Part shown: positions 32,607 through 42,064 of the stretch, piece by piece
Layout of the letters: the number at the start of each line of letters is the position of its first letter
How positions within the stretch are numbered: the stretch's first letter is position 1
Source: Algibacter sp045066735
Lineage (GTDB): Bacteria; Bacteroidota; Bacteroidia; Flavobacteriales; Flavobacteriaceae
Assembly: GCF_045066735.1 (NCBI RefSeq)
Contig: NZ_JBISHH010000013.1
Coordinates: 124,001 to 188,000 of the forward strand
Length of the DNA stretch: 64,000 nt
Reading direction: 5' to 3'
Translations under genes and position numbers: made by a program
The notes under the pieces: model-generated
What the model was told of the DNA's origin: nothing
Seen by the model: the letters and a program-made list of their open reading frames with translations, nothing else
The model's database searches: none

Positions 32607-33637
32607 TTAATTTTATTTATATAGGTCATCAGTTTGCATGCTAAAGAAAACATCGTAGAATTATTTGCAAACTTTAAAAATAATCTTTTAGAACCTGTTT
32701 GTGCTTTATATTTTGTGGGATACAAATCAGCCTCTTTTAATTTATATATTATATTTTTTTTAATATCATAGTCTCTAGTTTCTTTTAATACGCGAAGCAG
32801 CATAGTAGCAACAAGAGAGGACACTCGCTCTTTCAATGGTTTGTATGCTTTGGATTTTTTAGTTACTCTCTTTTCAGCAATGTCATTAATAGAGTTTAGG
32901 ACTGTTAAAATATCATAAATCATTTTTTTTGATTTATTAAAGTTTTTTGTTCGAGTAATAGAACCTTCCCGCTGCAAAAAGTGGGCATACACGATATCAA
33001 TAGCCATTATTTTTTTACATAAAAAAACGGCACGAGTATTAAATTCAATATCTTCAATGTATACCTTAGGTAAAAATCTTAGCGAGTTTGCATTAATGAA
33101 ATCTCGTCGATAAACTTTGTTACATGCAGAATTCATATAAGTAATAGTTGCTAGATAATTTTCACCAGTCAAAACTTTGTTATTGGAATTAATAGATGCT
33201 GTGTAGGTGATTTTCCCCGTCTCTGTAATACCTGAAGCTCCGAATTCTAATATATCTAAATTATTTAAAGACATTATTTTAATGAGGTTCTTTAAGGAAT
33301 GGGATAGCAATGTGTCATCCGAATCCACAAATAGAATATATTTACCTTGAGCTATATCAATACCTGTGTTTCTAGCTCCACTTAGCCCTTGATTTTCTTG
33401 TGATACTATTTTTATTCTATTTGTTTTATTTTGAATATCCTCTAGTACTTTTAAGCTGTTGTCTGTTGAACCATCATTAATAGTTATGATTTCATATAAA
33501 TCGGGGCTTAAGTCTTGATTTATTAGGCTTTGTAAACAAATATTTAAATAGTCTTTGACATTATATACAGGTACTATTATACTCAATAATAAGTTAGACT
33601 GATCTATTTGTTCGTTTTCATCTATTTCCTTATTCAT
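32603..33637 (-). CDS. Glycosyltransferase family 2 protein
   Basis: A 344-aa GT-A transferase. It has SIIVPVYNVKDYLNICLQSL at the N-terminus and IITINDGSTDNSLKVLED for nucleotide-sugar binding. QGLSGARNTGIDIAQGKYILFVDSDD carries the DxD metal site. A C-terminal basic region contains several hydrophobic stretches. It overlaps the EpsG-like gene by one base (stop-start TAATG arrangement) and the GT14 gene by 4 bases. Acceptor and donor are unknown. Confidence 0.92.
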   Translation of the reverse strand: MNKEIDENEQIDQSNLLLSIIVPVYNVKDYLNICLQSLINQDLSPDLYEIITINDGSTDNSLKVLEDIQNKTNRIKIVSQENQGLSGARNTGIDIAQGKYILFVDSDDTLLSHSLKNLIKIMSLNNLDILEFGASGITETGKITYTASINSNNKVLTGENYLATITYMNSACNKVYRRDFINANSLRFLPKVYIEDIEFNTRAVFLCKKIMAIDIVYAHFLQREGSITRTKNFNKSKKMIYDILTVLNSINDIAEKRVTKKSKAYKPLKERVSSLVATMLLRVLKETRDYDIKKNIIYKLKEADLYPTKYKAQTGSKRLFLKFANNSTMFSLACKLMTYINKIK

Positions 33638-34746
33638 TATTTTGTAGGTGTATTAAAGTAAAAGTACATAAAAAAAGTAAAGGCAAAGTACAATGAAGTT
33701 ATGATGCCTACTTTTCTGAATTGATTTGTTAAAAATGCTTGTTTAAATAATGGATAACCTATAACTATAGCCATTAAGAACCAAGATAGGTAAGCAAACC
33801 TATTTGAAAAATTAGCTCTAATAATCATAATCCAAAAACCATTAGCTATCATATAGGTGTGCAATACTCTGTTATACTGCAAATCATGGAATTTTTTTTT
33901 AAATACATAAAAATAAGAAATTATCAAAGGTGCGGCACTATATATTAAAAAGTCATAACGAAAGCCTGTTGATCTAAATTTTTTAGAATCCACTTCGGTT
34001 GTTAAATAACTTGTAAGTTTGTCATCTCCAAACCCTAAATTAGCAAAAACCATTTCCCAAACACCTCCCATTGAAATAGAAAGTACAATAGCTAAAAACC
34101 AGAAAAAGTAATAAAATTTAGGTTCTTTTATATAAAAAGTTATTATGTATGAAATCATTAACAAATACATACTTTTATGAAAACTCAATGAGATAATGAA
34201 AAACAGTATAGCTAATTTTTTATTTTTATAAACATAAGAGATGGCAAGTATAAATAAAGATGTGGCCATACCATTTCTTATACCATTAACCCCGTATGTC
34301 CAAAATGACATTGAAGCTACTAGTAATAAAAAAATAAAAAAATAATATTCCGGAAACCAATTCTTACTTGCGATATACAGGGGTAATATGTAAATAATTG
34401 CACAAATAAAAAAGAATAGTTCAACGCTCATTATTTTGGAACATAAAACTAAAAAATACCCAAAACCTAAATCTCCTTCAGGAGCAGTTGTTCTAACTCC
34501 TGTTTGAAATTGTAAGAAAGCTTTATTATAGGTCATCATATCAACAAATTCTCCATGAATCGGTCTAAGACCTATATAAAGAACAAGAACCATCAAGACG
34601 GTAATTCCAAAAAACTTATTATATTTCATAATAATTTGTTCATCACCTTTTAAAACTATTGTATGGAACAAGGTGATAACGCATACTAAAAGAAGGAATA
34701 TATAATGATACAAGCTATAATCTTCTATTGGAATAAAATCAAACAT
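33637..34746 (-). CDS. EpsG-family polysaccharide polymerase (Wzy-like)
   Basis: A 369-aa polytopic membrane protein with about ten hydrophobic segments. It has the EpsG-type signature near the N-terminus: a GLRPIHGEFVDMMTYNKAFLQF stretch in which GxRxxxxxxD..Y is conserved. FWTYGVNGIRNGMATSLFILAI around 150, and a later SLSFHKSMYLLMISY, also fit. These proteins polymerise lipid-linked repeat units in the periplasm. It is flanked by two GT2 genes with overlaps of 1 and 8 bases. With Wzx (39264), Wza and Wzc it completes a Wzx/Wzy-dependent export system. Confidence 0.9.
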   Translation of the reverse strand: MFDFIPIEDYSLYHYIFLLLVCVITLFHTIVLKGDEQIIMKYNKFFGITVLMVLVLYIGLRPIHGEFVDMMTYNKAFLQFQTGVRTTAPEGDLGFGYFLVLCSKIMSVELFFFICAIIYILPLYIASKNWFPEYYFFIFLLLVASMSFWTYGVNGIRNGMATSLFILAISYVYKNKKLAILFFIISLSFHKSMYLLMISYIITFYIKEPKFYYFFWFLAIVLSISMGGVWEMVFANLGFGDDKLTSYLTTEVDSKKFRSTGFRYDFLIYSAAPLIISYFYVFKKKFHDLQYNRVLHTYMIANGFWIMIIRANFSNRFAYLSWFLMAIVIGYPLFKQAFLTNQFRKVGIITSLYFAFTFFMYFYFNTPTK

Positions 34747-35719
34747 ATTTTTTTTTTATTTGATGGGCGATAGCTCTAGGTAAATAATTTTTTAAATAAA
34801 ATAAGAGCGGACTAAGTCTTAATAAGTTTAAGTGATTTTTTTTATTCGATTTTAGAGAATTTAATATAGGATATATATTTTTTTTCCATATCCAAAATCG
34901 AGACCAAATGCTATCTTGTGTTAAAGTATAGTAGGATAGGTTTAATGATTGCAAAACGTTATTAATGATAATGTTTTTATATTTTTTATCAAAAGCGCTT
35001 TGCTCAACATACTTATATATACAATAATTGGCGTCAATTAAACTTTTTATACTTTTATCAGATATATTAGAAGTTACGGCGTCAGTTCTTTGTAAATTAT
35101 AATTATAGATGATATTTTTATAATTTCTGAAACGTTTAGTGACAGATAGTAAACGAATTAAAAATTCTTTATCCTCACTAAATGATAAATTTTTATTAAA
35201 AGTAATACGCTGCTCAATTAATAAATTTCTAGAAATAAAATATTGCCATGGGTAAAAGCTATCAGAACTAGTTTCTAAAATAAAATCTAGTCCTGATATT
35301 ACATTTGTTTCCTCTACAATCGATATTTCAACATCGGAACCATTAGATAAACGTTTTGTATATCCAAATTTAAGCACCTCCAGATTGGGCGTCTTTACTA
35401 TTTTATCATAAACTATGTTTAGAGTATTATTGTTTAACCAATCATCTCCGTCGACAAACTGAACATATTCCCCCGATGCTTTAGTTAATCCAAAGTTTCG
35501 AGCGTTACTAACTCCTTGATTTTTTATAGAAAATAAAGTGAAATTATTTTCGTTCTTTATGACCTTACTTATTAACGTTTCGGATTTATCTGTCGAGCCA
35601 TCGTTAATAATGATTACTTCATAATCATCCTTTTCAAAATTTTGGTTTAACAATGAGTGTAAACATTTGTTAATGTAAAGCTCTAAATTATAAACAGGAA
35701 TGATTATGGAGAATTTCAT
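34739..35719 (-). CDS. Glycosyltransferase family 2 protein
   Basis: A 326-aa GT-A transferase with FSIIIPVYNLELYINKCLHSLL, VIIINDGSTDKSETLI and QGVSNARNFGLTKASGEYVQFVDGDD, whose DGDD carries the metal-binding acidic residues. FSEDKEFLIRLL supplies the probable catalytic base region. It resembles the GT2 at 32603 in layout but differs in sequence. It overlaps the polymerase gene by 8 bases and abuts the pyruvyl transferase gene at 35720 without a gap. Confidence 0.92.
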   Translation of the reverse strand: MKFSIIIPVYNLELYINKCLHSLLNQNFEKDDYEVIIINDGSTDKSETLISKVIKNENNFTLFSIKNQGVSNARNFGLTKASGEYVQFVDGDDWLNNNTLNIVYDKIVKTPNLEVLKFGYTKRLSNGSDVEISIVEETNVISGLDFILETSSDSFYPWQYFISRNLLIEQRITFNKNLSFSEDKEFLIRLLSVTKRFRNYKNIIYNYNLQRTDAVTSNISDKSIKSLIDANYCIYKYVEQSAFDKKYKNIIINNVLQSLNLSYYTLTQDSIWSRFWIWKKNIYPILNSLKSNKKNHLNLLRLSPLLFYLKNYLPRAIAHQIKKKYV

Positions 35720-36946
35720 TTATAAATCGTTAAGCAATGAATGAAAAGCATTATTTACCAAGTTTTTTTGTACGTCAACTTTTTCTGATATATCTTCAAG
35801 TATATTATCATAATCATCCAAAATATAGTTTACTTTATCATCAATCATATTTACCATAACATTGCTTTTCCAAAGATTAGAATCATTAGCATCTATGATT
35901 AAGTCATTGCGGCCCAGGTTATCTCCAATAACTCCATAGTATTTTACACTATATGCTAAGGATATAGAAGGCTTCCCCATTTCAAATGTTGAAACTGAAG
36001 CATGCATTCTTCCTGTAATAGTTAGTGCACCATTGCCTAAAATAAAACGAGCAGCAGCTTGATGTACCTTGTCTTTGATAAAAATAACATCTTTTTTATT
36101 TTTTAGATAATCTTCGAATCGTATAAGTAAATCCGCTTCATTACCATGAGGAGGGAATGTATGTGCTAACAGACATATTTTATATCCTTTTAATTTAGGG
36201 TTATTCTTGAGTCTTGAAATTAACTGTTCGTAAGTGTTGAAATAATCATCAATGTTTTTTGTGTAATATTTACCAAATAAACCGGAAATAACTATTGATA
36301 CGTATTTGTCTTTTTCTAACTTATAATGTTCCAAAATTTCATCTTCATATTTTTTGTCGTCTTCTAAAGGCAGTTTTAAGAATGCAATATCACCACTTAA
36401 TGTAATATTCTTTTTGATACCAAGATTTTTGCTAAGGTAATTAAAACAGTATTCGTCTCTAGTGAAAATTTTTGTTTTAGCTGCTAGTATTTTAAAAGTA
36501 AAACGGTTATACCAGTGTTTGAAAGGACCTATACTTTGACCAAATAACACAACTTTGGTTTTTGAAGCCCATGAATTAAGGTTTAAGAAGACGGGCCATA
36601 TATGTTTCCCATAATATTCTGATAAATCATCTCCACCTAAGACAACTACTAAATCAAACTCATTTGCTCCTTCATTTGAAAATATCGCTTTCAAAGTGTA
36701 AAAATATTTTAAGAAAGCAATTTTATTTCTGGAAACATTTTTTTTAGGAGTATAAATATTTAAATCTACATTTTTTATGTTTAATTCTTTTAAAATCTCC
36801 GTCATATCAGCATATTCGTCAAAGTCGGAGTAGAACTTTACATTGCCATCTAAACGATTATATATTTCACTTAATGTAATTAGACCCATCATACCAGATC
36901 CGTAATTATTTAAGTTCTTAAAGTTTTTTATTAATATTTTTTTCAT
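35720..36946 (-). CDS. Polysaccharide pyruvyl transferase family protein (second copy)
   Basis: A 408-aa member of the PS_pyruv_trans family, longer than the copy at 30833. Features are KNLNNYGSGMMGLITLSEIY at the N-terminus, VVLGGDDLSEYYGK, VLFGQSIGPFKHWYNRFTFK, FTRDEYCFNYL and the conserved LTITGRMHASVSTFEMGKPS near residue 310. These enzymes transfer a pyruvyl group from PEP to a sugar, leaving a negatively charged ketal. The start overlaps the end of the GH88/105-like gene by 4 bases. Two copies in one locus suggest two pyruvylated positions, or divergence of one copy to another transfer. Confidence 0.88.
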   Translation of the reverse strand: MKKILIKNFKNLNNYGSGMMGLITLSEIYNRLDGNVKFYSDFDEYADMTEILKELNIKNVDLNIYTPKKNVSRNKIAFLKYFYTLKAIFSNEGANEFDLVVVLGGDDLSEYYGKHIWPVFLNLNSWASKTKVVLFGQSIGPFKHWYNRFTFKILAAKTKIFTRDEYCFNYLSKNLGIKKNITLSGDIAFLKLPLEDDKKYEDEILEHYKLEKDKYVSIVISGLFGKYYTKNIDDYFNTYEQLISRLKNNPKLKGYKICLLAHTFPPHGNEADLLIRFEDYLKNKKDVIFIKDKVHQAAARFILGNGALTITGRMHASVSTFEMGKPSISLAYSVKYYGVIGDNLGRNDLIIDANDSNLWKSNVMVNMIDDKVNYILDDYDNILEDISEKVDVQKNLVNNAFHSLLNDL

Positions 36947-38127
36947 AAAGTTATTTCATTTTTAAAAATCGATAATAGTAAGCCTTGGGTTAATTCAGAT
37001 TTGCCATATTCTCGCGAATATATATTAATATCTTCAGTATCCCCTGAAGTATGGTCAACTTCTCCTTTTTTAGTGGTTAAAGGTTTTAAAAAGTTGTAGA
37101 AGTCATTAAAATTTTCACTTTTATCAATTAAGGACAGAGAGTAAAAAATCATAGTAGAAACCGAAGTATCAATATGCCACTTTTTTGAAGAACTTAAAAA
37201 TTGTCCCCAATAATGTTTCTGTTTAAAATTATTCAAATGAGGCTTTAATACTTCAATTTCTTTATTAAAGAAATCATAGAAGTCATTGTTTTTATTATTT
37301 GTGTATTTTAATGTTGCTGATAATGCTAAAAGGTACCAACCTAATCCACGTCCCCAATTGCTAGAACCCATTGGACTTCCGTTTTGTAACTCTATTGCAT
37401 GGTAAGGTAATTTATTGGTTTTGTTTAAACCATGTTCAATGTAAAATTTTAGTTGAGTATTTGATAATTTAATTAATTCATTTTTATCAAAAACTTCAGC
37501 ACAAATAACTAAAAATGGACATATCATACCTAAAGTATCTACATATTGAAAATCTAAATTAGGACGATAAAGTATAATCCCATATTTTTTATCGATATTC
37601 GTATTTAACCAATTAATAATTACTTCACAAGCTTCTTGATACCTTGGGTTTTTGTTTTCTTGGAATAATTTGGCAATAACAACGCCCATAGTAACTTGAT
37701 CGATATATTGTAAAGTTTTAGGGTTGTTATTCAATTCACTAACAAATTTATCAATAGTTTTCTCCAAATAGTTCAGAGTTTTTATATTATTGGTAGCCTT
37801 GGCGTAGTCAAATATTCCGTTAAGTAAATAACCTCTTGGAAAGCTGTTTTTTAATCTATTATTTTTTTTAAACATTAAAGACAGTTCTCTAACCAAAACT
37901 ATTGGGAAATAAGTATTGTCGGCTAAGGACATTTTTGGCATTTCATTCTTTGAAGTTTTCAAAGCGTAATCTAGAATTGTATCCTTATATTCTATAATTG
38001 AGATTTTATTATTTAACATATAGAATTTTCTCCTTAACTTTTCATTTACATAAGGTTTTATTTCAATGAGATAAAAAATTATAATGAAAAGAAAGCAAGT
38101 TGTAAGTAGTACGGAAAGTAAAAGCAT
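36943..38127 (-). CDS. Membrane-anchored glycoside hydrolase of the GH88/GH105 six-hairpin fold
   Basis: A 394-aa protein with an N-terminal membrane span (residues about 2-24). It then has the alpha/alpha six-hairpin pattern of unsaturated glucuronyl/rhamnogalacturonyl hydrolases: YVDTLGMICPFLVIC (with a probable catalytic Asp), SNWGRGLGWYLLALSATL and KWHIDTSVSTMIFYSLSL. Such enzymes normally hydrolyse unsaturated uronic acids released by lyases. Here it sits between a GT4 and a pyruvyl transferase in a biosynthetic operon with 4- and 5-base junctions, so it may trim or edit the polymer during assembly rather than degrade food glycans (inference). Confidence 0.8.
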   Translation of the reverse strand: MLLLSVLLTTCFLFIIIFYLIEIKPYVNEKLRRKFYMLNNKISIIEYKDTILDYALKTSKNEMPKMSLADNTYFPIVLVRELSLMFKKNNRLKNSFPRGYLLNGIFDYAKATNNIKTLNYLEKTIDKFVSELNNNPKTLQYIDQVTMGVVIAKLFQENKNPRYQEACEVIINWLNTNIDKKYGIILYRPNLDFQYVDTLGMICPFLVICAEVFDKNELIKLSNTQLKFYIEHGLNKTNKLPYHAIELQNGSPMGSSNWGRGLGWYLLALSATLKYTNNKNNDFYDFFNKEIEVLKPHLNNFKQKHYWGQFLSSSKKWHIDTSVSTMIFYSLSLIDKSENFNDFYNFLKPLTTKKGEVDHTSGDTEDINIYSREYGKSELTQGLLLSIFKNEITL

Positions 38128-38132
38128 AAAAA

Positions 38133-39251
38133 TTAATTTAAAATTTTATCAAAAAGTTTCTCTATTTCTGATATGTTATTCTTGTTTTGTAATTCTTTTG
38201 ATCTTTGCATTGTTAAATTTTTATATTTACTTAAGTATTCCTTATTTTTTAAAAATTCTTTTAAACCAATATATAAATCTTCATCAGTATTATTAACTAT
38301 TTTGCCATATTTACCATTCACTAAAATCTCTTCCATACCAGCACAATTTGTTGTAATCACAGGTGTGCCAAGTAAAACACACTCAGTTACCGCAGTGCTA
38401 AATCCTTCTTGATAGGAAGAGCAAATAAATAAATCACAATTTTTAACATACTTATGGGGGTTGTCCTTAAACCCTAAGAGTGTTATATGGTTTTGCAAAT
38501 TTTGAGTTTGAATTATTTTAATTAATTGATCTCTATCCTCTCCATCTCCAACTAAATATAGATGAAAATTATATTTTTCGGCTGCTAGTTTAGCTAATAT
38601 TTTTAATAATCTAATATAGCCTTTTTGATGGGTCAGTCTACCAACAGAACATAAATTGATAGTATTAGAAGAAAAATTTATATCTTTAACTAATTCATTT
38701 CCTTTGGTCATTATAAGGTCTGTATCTAGAACATTATGCAAAACATGTAATTTCTTTGAAGGTAAAGAAGGTATTTTAAATTTTAGTGATTCCAAAGCAG
38801 TGTTGGAAACACCTACTATTGCATCATATTTTAAGTAAATATTCTTCATCTCATTTTTGGACCTAAAGGTGTTTTCAATAGAAAATCCGCCTAAATCAAC
38901 ATGAATCCATGATATAATTCTGGTCGAGTTATTATTACAACCACCAACTATTCGCGTAGGAACACCTTCTAAATATGCAACAACTAAATCATAATTTTGA
39001 CCTACAATATGTTTAAATAAAAAAGAAGGTGTAAAAATTTTTTGAATAATTGACCACGCTCTAAACACTTTTCTAAAAATGAACTTGTGCTCAACATTAG
39101 GAGTTAGTAATTTTTTATTTACTCCTTCTTCGAAAATTGTATACAAAGTAATATTGTATTTTGCAGAGTCTAATTTATTTATCATGTTGATTAGAACCTT
39201 TTCAGCGCCACCTCCTCTTAAATCAGGATGTAAGAATAGAATTTTTTTCAT
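38133..39251 (-). CDS. Glycosyltransferase family 4 protein
   Basis: A 372-aa GT-B glycosyltransferase starting at the ATG at 39251; a TTG two codons upstream is less likely. The N-terminus KKILFLHPDLRGGGAEKVLINM, the central NLCSVGRLTHQKGYIRLLKI and the C-terminal FICSSYQEGFSTAVTECVLLGTPVITT carry the nucleotide-sugar binding E-x7-E-like element. The sugar donor is unknown. It lies 12 bases after the flippase gene and 5 bases before the GH88/105-like gene. Confidence 0.92.
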   Translation of the reverse strand: MKKILFLHPDLRGGGAEKVLINMINKLDSAKYNITLYTIFEEGVNKKLLTPNVEHKFIFRKVFRAWSIIQKIFTPSFLFKHIVGQNYDLVVAYLEGVPTRIVGGCNNNSTRIISWIHVDLGGFSIENTFRSKNEMKNIYLKYDAIVGVSNTALESLKFKIPSLPSKKLHVLHNVLDTDLIMTKGNELVKDINFSSNTINLCSVGRLTHQKGYIRLLKILAKLAAEKYNFHLYLVGDGEDRDQLIKIIQTQNLQNHITLLGFKDNPHKYVKNCDLFICSSYQEGFSTAVTECVLLGTPVITTNCAGMEEILVNGKYGKIVNNTDEDLYIGLKEFLKNKEYLSKYKNLTMQRSKELQNKNNISEIEKLFDKILN

Positions 39252-39263
39252 TGTCAAAGATTA

Positions 39264-40784
39264 TTAAAAATAACTTTTTATTATTGGTATTTTTTTTAGA
39301 GCTAACTTTATTAAGCTTTTTTCATATTGACTCATAATAGATACACCAAAAATAAGATATGAAATGCTGAATAAAATTATATTTGATATAACTACATAAA
39401 TGTTCTTGTTTGGTAAGAAATAAAAGTTAATTAAATAAAATAATAATGCTATGAACAAACTTATAAAAAGAGGGCTAATTTCTTTGTAATACCTTTTCAT
39501 ATCTAAATTCGCTTTTTTCTGGTAAAAAGGTATAATTAAAATTCTTTCTACTATCATAAAAAAAACTGTTGTTAAAATCATCTCCATTATGCCAAATTTC
39601 TTCACAATAAAAAAACCACATATTACCCCTAAAATGGTAACAGTTAATAGAAGTTTCCCTCTAAAGACCAAAAGGTTTTTTGCTTCAAGAATATTATTAG
39701 CAAATCCTTGGCTCAATACAGGAGTTAGTCCAAACATAATTGCTAGAGCGTAGTAGTATGCCATTTCATACTCTTTTCCTACCCAAAAGAAAACAAAATC
39801 TTTTCCAACAATAATAAATCCCCCGAGAATAAAGAGTAATAAAAACAATATGATTCTTGATATTTTTATGAAAAGGTCGGTTAATTCTTTTTGCTGCATA
39901 TTGTTTACTGTTACCTGCATTGCTTTAGGTAGAAAAACAGATGAAATTGCCGATGAAAAAGCTCCATAATAATTACCTAAGGTACTTCCAACAGCATAAA
40001 CTGCAACTATGGTGGTTGAATAATAAAAACCAATAATTAATTGACCAAATTGCCATCTCAATTGGTGAACTAAAGCAAATACAAAAAGCCATATTGAAAA
40101 ACTCATTATATTTAAAAACATGTTTTTATCATATTTATGTAATGTGATGCGAACTTTTATAATTTTAAAAACAATAAAACTATTTATAATAATTATTGCT
40201 AAATTTAAAACTGTATCCATTACGACTAAGCCTACAGAGTCTCCGCCATACACAAGAATAGCAACTACAAGAATGCTTCTTAAAATATACTTAATAATAT
40301 TTATTATTTTTGGTAAAACAAAAATTTCATAACCATAGCAAATACCTGCAAAGGCTCCCCCAGGGAGTGATATAGCCAAGTTTAATACTAATATAAGGAC
40401 CATTATCTCTGCTTTTTCTAGTTGGCTTGATGTTAATGTGTCAGCGTAAATCGTATTTAAGTTGTAGTAAAATATTAGCCCTACTATAGTAACTAATATT
40501 GAAATGCATACATACATGATGAAGCTATGAGCAAGGAAGTTTTCTTCTCCTTCTTTATCTTTCTCTGCATTATATTTGGCAACAAACCTAATTATAGTAT
40601 TGTTTAATCCAAAATCTAAAACACTCATGTAGCCTATATATGCACCAATCATTGTGTACAAGCCATATTCAGCACTACCTAAAGATCTAATAATAAACGG
40701 TGTTAAAAGGAGTCCAATAACATTGGTTAAAAAAATGCTAATATATGATAAAAAGGCACCTCCTTTGAGTTGGTTAATTTTCAT
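39264..40784 (-). CDS. Wzx-type polysaccharide flippase
   Basis: A 506-aa MATE/MOP-superfamily membrane protein with about 12 to 14 hydrophobic segments. It starts LKGGAFLSYISIFLTNVIGLLLTPFIIRSLGSAEYGLYTMIGAY, the typical oligosaccharide flippase N-terminus. It would move the undecaprenyl-linked repeat unit to the periplasm for polymerisation by the EpsG-like protein. Its ATG overlaps the stop of the nucleotide-sugar dehydrogenase by one base. Confidence 0.92.
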   Translation of the reverse strand: MKINQLKGGAFLSYISIFLTNVIGLLLTPFIIRSLGSAEYGLYTMIGAYIGYMSVLDFGLNNTIIRFVAKYNAEKDKEGEENFLAHSFIMYVCISILVTIVGLIFYYNLNTIYADTLTSSQLEKAEIMVLILVLNLAISLPGGAFAGICYGYEIFVLPKIINIIKYILRSILVVAILVYGGDSVGLVVMDTVLNLAIIIINSFIVFKIIKVRITLHKYDKNMFLNIMSFSIWLFVFALVHQLRWQFGQLIIGFYYSTTIVAVYAVGSTLGNYYGAFSSAISSVFLPKAMQVTVNNMQQKELTDLFIKISRIILFLLLFILGGFIIVGKDFVFFWVGKEYEMAYYYALAIMFGLTPVLSQGFANNILEAKNLLVFRGKLLLTVTILGVICGFFIVKKFGIMEMILTTVFFMIVERILIIPFYQKKANLDMKRYYKEISPLFISLFIALLFYLINFYFLPNKNIYVVISNIILFSISYLIFGVSIMSQYEKSLIKLALKKIPIIKSYF

Positions 40785-42058
40785 TAAACTTCTTTATTTT
40801 TAAAAAAACCTTTTAAATCATATATAAAACCTCCGGAATTCAACATAGAATTGAAGTTATGGTTCATAAATTCTTTATGTTTAACCATTAATATAATGAC
40901 ATCAAATATATTATTTATGGGTAAGTTTTTCTGTGTTACTAAATTATATAAATTAAGAACTTCTTTCGGGTTTGCCCAAGGGTCGTAAACCGTTACTTTA
41001 GAGCCATAAGATTCTAATTCTTTGATTACTTCTACCGCTTTCGTGTTTCTTACATCAGGGCAGTTTTCTTTAAATGTAATTCCTAATATCAATATTTTAG
41101 TGTTTTTTACTCGGAAGTCATTTTGAATCATGACTTTTATTATTTCAGAAGCGAAGTATTTAGGCATACTATCATTTACTCTACGCCCCGCAAGTATAAT
41201 TTCTGGATGGTAACCCACTTCTTGTGCTTTTTGAGCTAAATAATAAGGGTCAACTCCTATGCAATGCCCGCCAACTAAACCGGGTTTAAAATCTAAAAAG
41301 TTCCATTTAGTTCCTGCCGCCTTTAGGACGTCATAGATATCAATGCACATTAAATCAAAAATCTTTAATAACTCGTTTACGAAAGCAATATTGATATCAC
41401 GTTGCGAGTTTTCGATAACTTTAGCTGCCTCGGCTACTTTGATGGTAGGAGCGAGGTGTGTACCTGCTGTAATGATACTTGCGTATAAGGCATCTACTTT
41501 TTTAGCAATTTCAGGTGTAGAACCTGAGGTAACTTTTAAAATCTTGTCTACGGTGTGTAATTTATCGCCTGGATTAATACGTTCTGGGGAATAACCTACA
41601 AAAAAGTCTTGGTTAAATTTTAAACCACTTACTTTTTTTAAAATAGGTACACATTCATCTTCAGTCGCTCCAGGGTATACCGTAGATTCATAAATAACGA
41701 CATCTCCTTTTTTGAGCACCTTGGCAACGGTTTTACTCGATTTATACAAGGGTGTTAAATTGGGTCTGTTGTTTTTATCGATGGGTGTAGGAACTGTAAC
41801 AATGTAATAATTACAGTCTTTTATATCATCTAGATTAGAAGAACAAATTAAGCCATTCTCATCGTGTTGAGATGTTTTTAAAACGGATTTTAAAACCTCA
41901 TCTTCAACTTCTAAGGTAGAATCTATACCTTTAGATAGCTCGTTTATTCTAGATTCATTAATATCGAAACCAACCACATTGAATTTTGTAGCAAACAATC
42001 TTGCTAAAGGTAAGCCTACATATCCTAAGCCTATTACGGCTATTTTGTCTTTTTCCAT
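40784..42058 (-). CDS. Nucleotide-sugar dehydrogenase, WbpO/TviB-like (UDP-HexNAc to UDP-HexNAcA)
   Basis: A 424-aa UDP-sugar 6-dehydrogenase. It has a Rossmann GLGYVGLPLARLFA at residue 10, NINEL-type NAD contacts, and TVPTPIDKNNRPNL. The middle-domain EAAKVIENSQRDINIAFVNEL follows. The catalytic Cys is in VGGHCIGVDPYYLAQKA, and LGITFKENCPDVRNTK lies near the end. The short form with VGGHCIGVDPYYL matches WbpO/TviB, which oxidise UDP-N-acetylhexosamine to the uronic acid. With the C4 epimerase at 43449 this gives UDP-GalNAcA as in the Vi antigen pathway (established for TviB/TviC; applied here by homology). Confidence 0.9.
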   Translation of the reverse strand: MEKDKIAVIGLGYVGLPLARLFATKFNVVGFDINESRINELSKGIDSTLEVEDEVLKSVLKTSQHDENGLICSSNLDDIKDCNYYIVTVPTPIDKNNRPNLTPLYKSSKTVAKVLKKGDVVIYESTVYPGATEDECVPILKKVSGLKFNQDFFVGYSPERINPGDKLHTVDKILKVTSGSTPEIAKKVDALYASIITAGTHLAPTIKVAEAAKVIENSQRDINIAFVNELLKIFDLMCIDIYDVLKAAGTKWNFLDFKPGLVGGHCIGVDPYYLAQKAQEVGYHPEIILAGRRVNDSMPKYFASEIIKVMIQNDFRVKNTKILILGITFKENCPDVRNTKAVEVIKELESYGSKVTVYDPWANPKEVLNLYNLVTQKNLPINNIFDVIILMVKHKEFMNHNFNSMLNSGGFIYDLKGFFKNKEV

Positions 42059-42064
42059 AACAAA

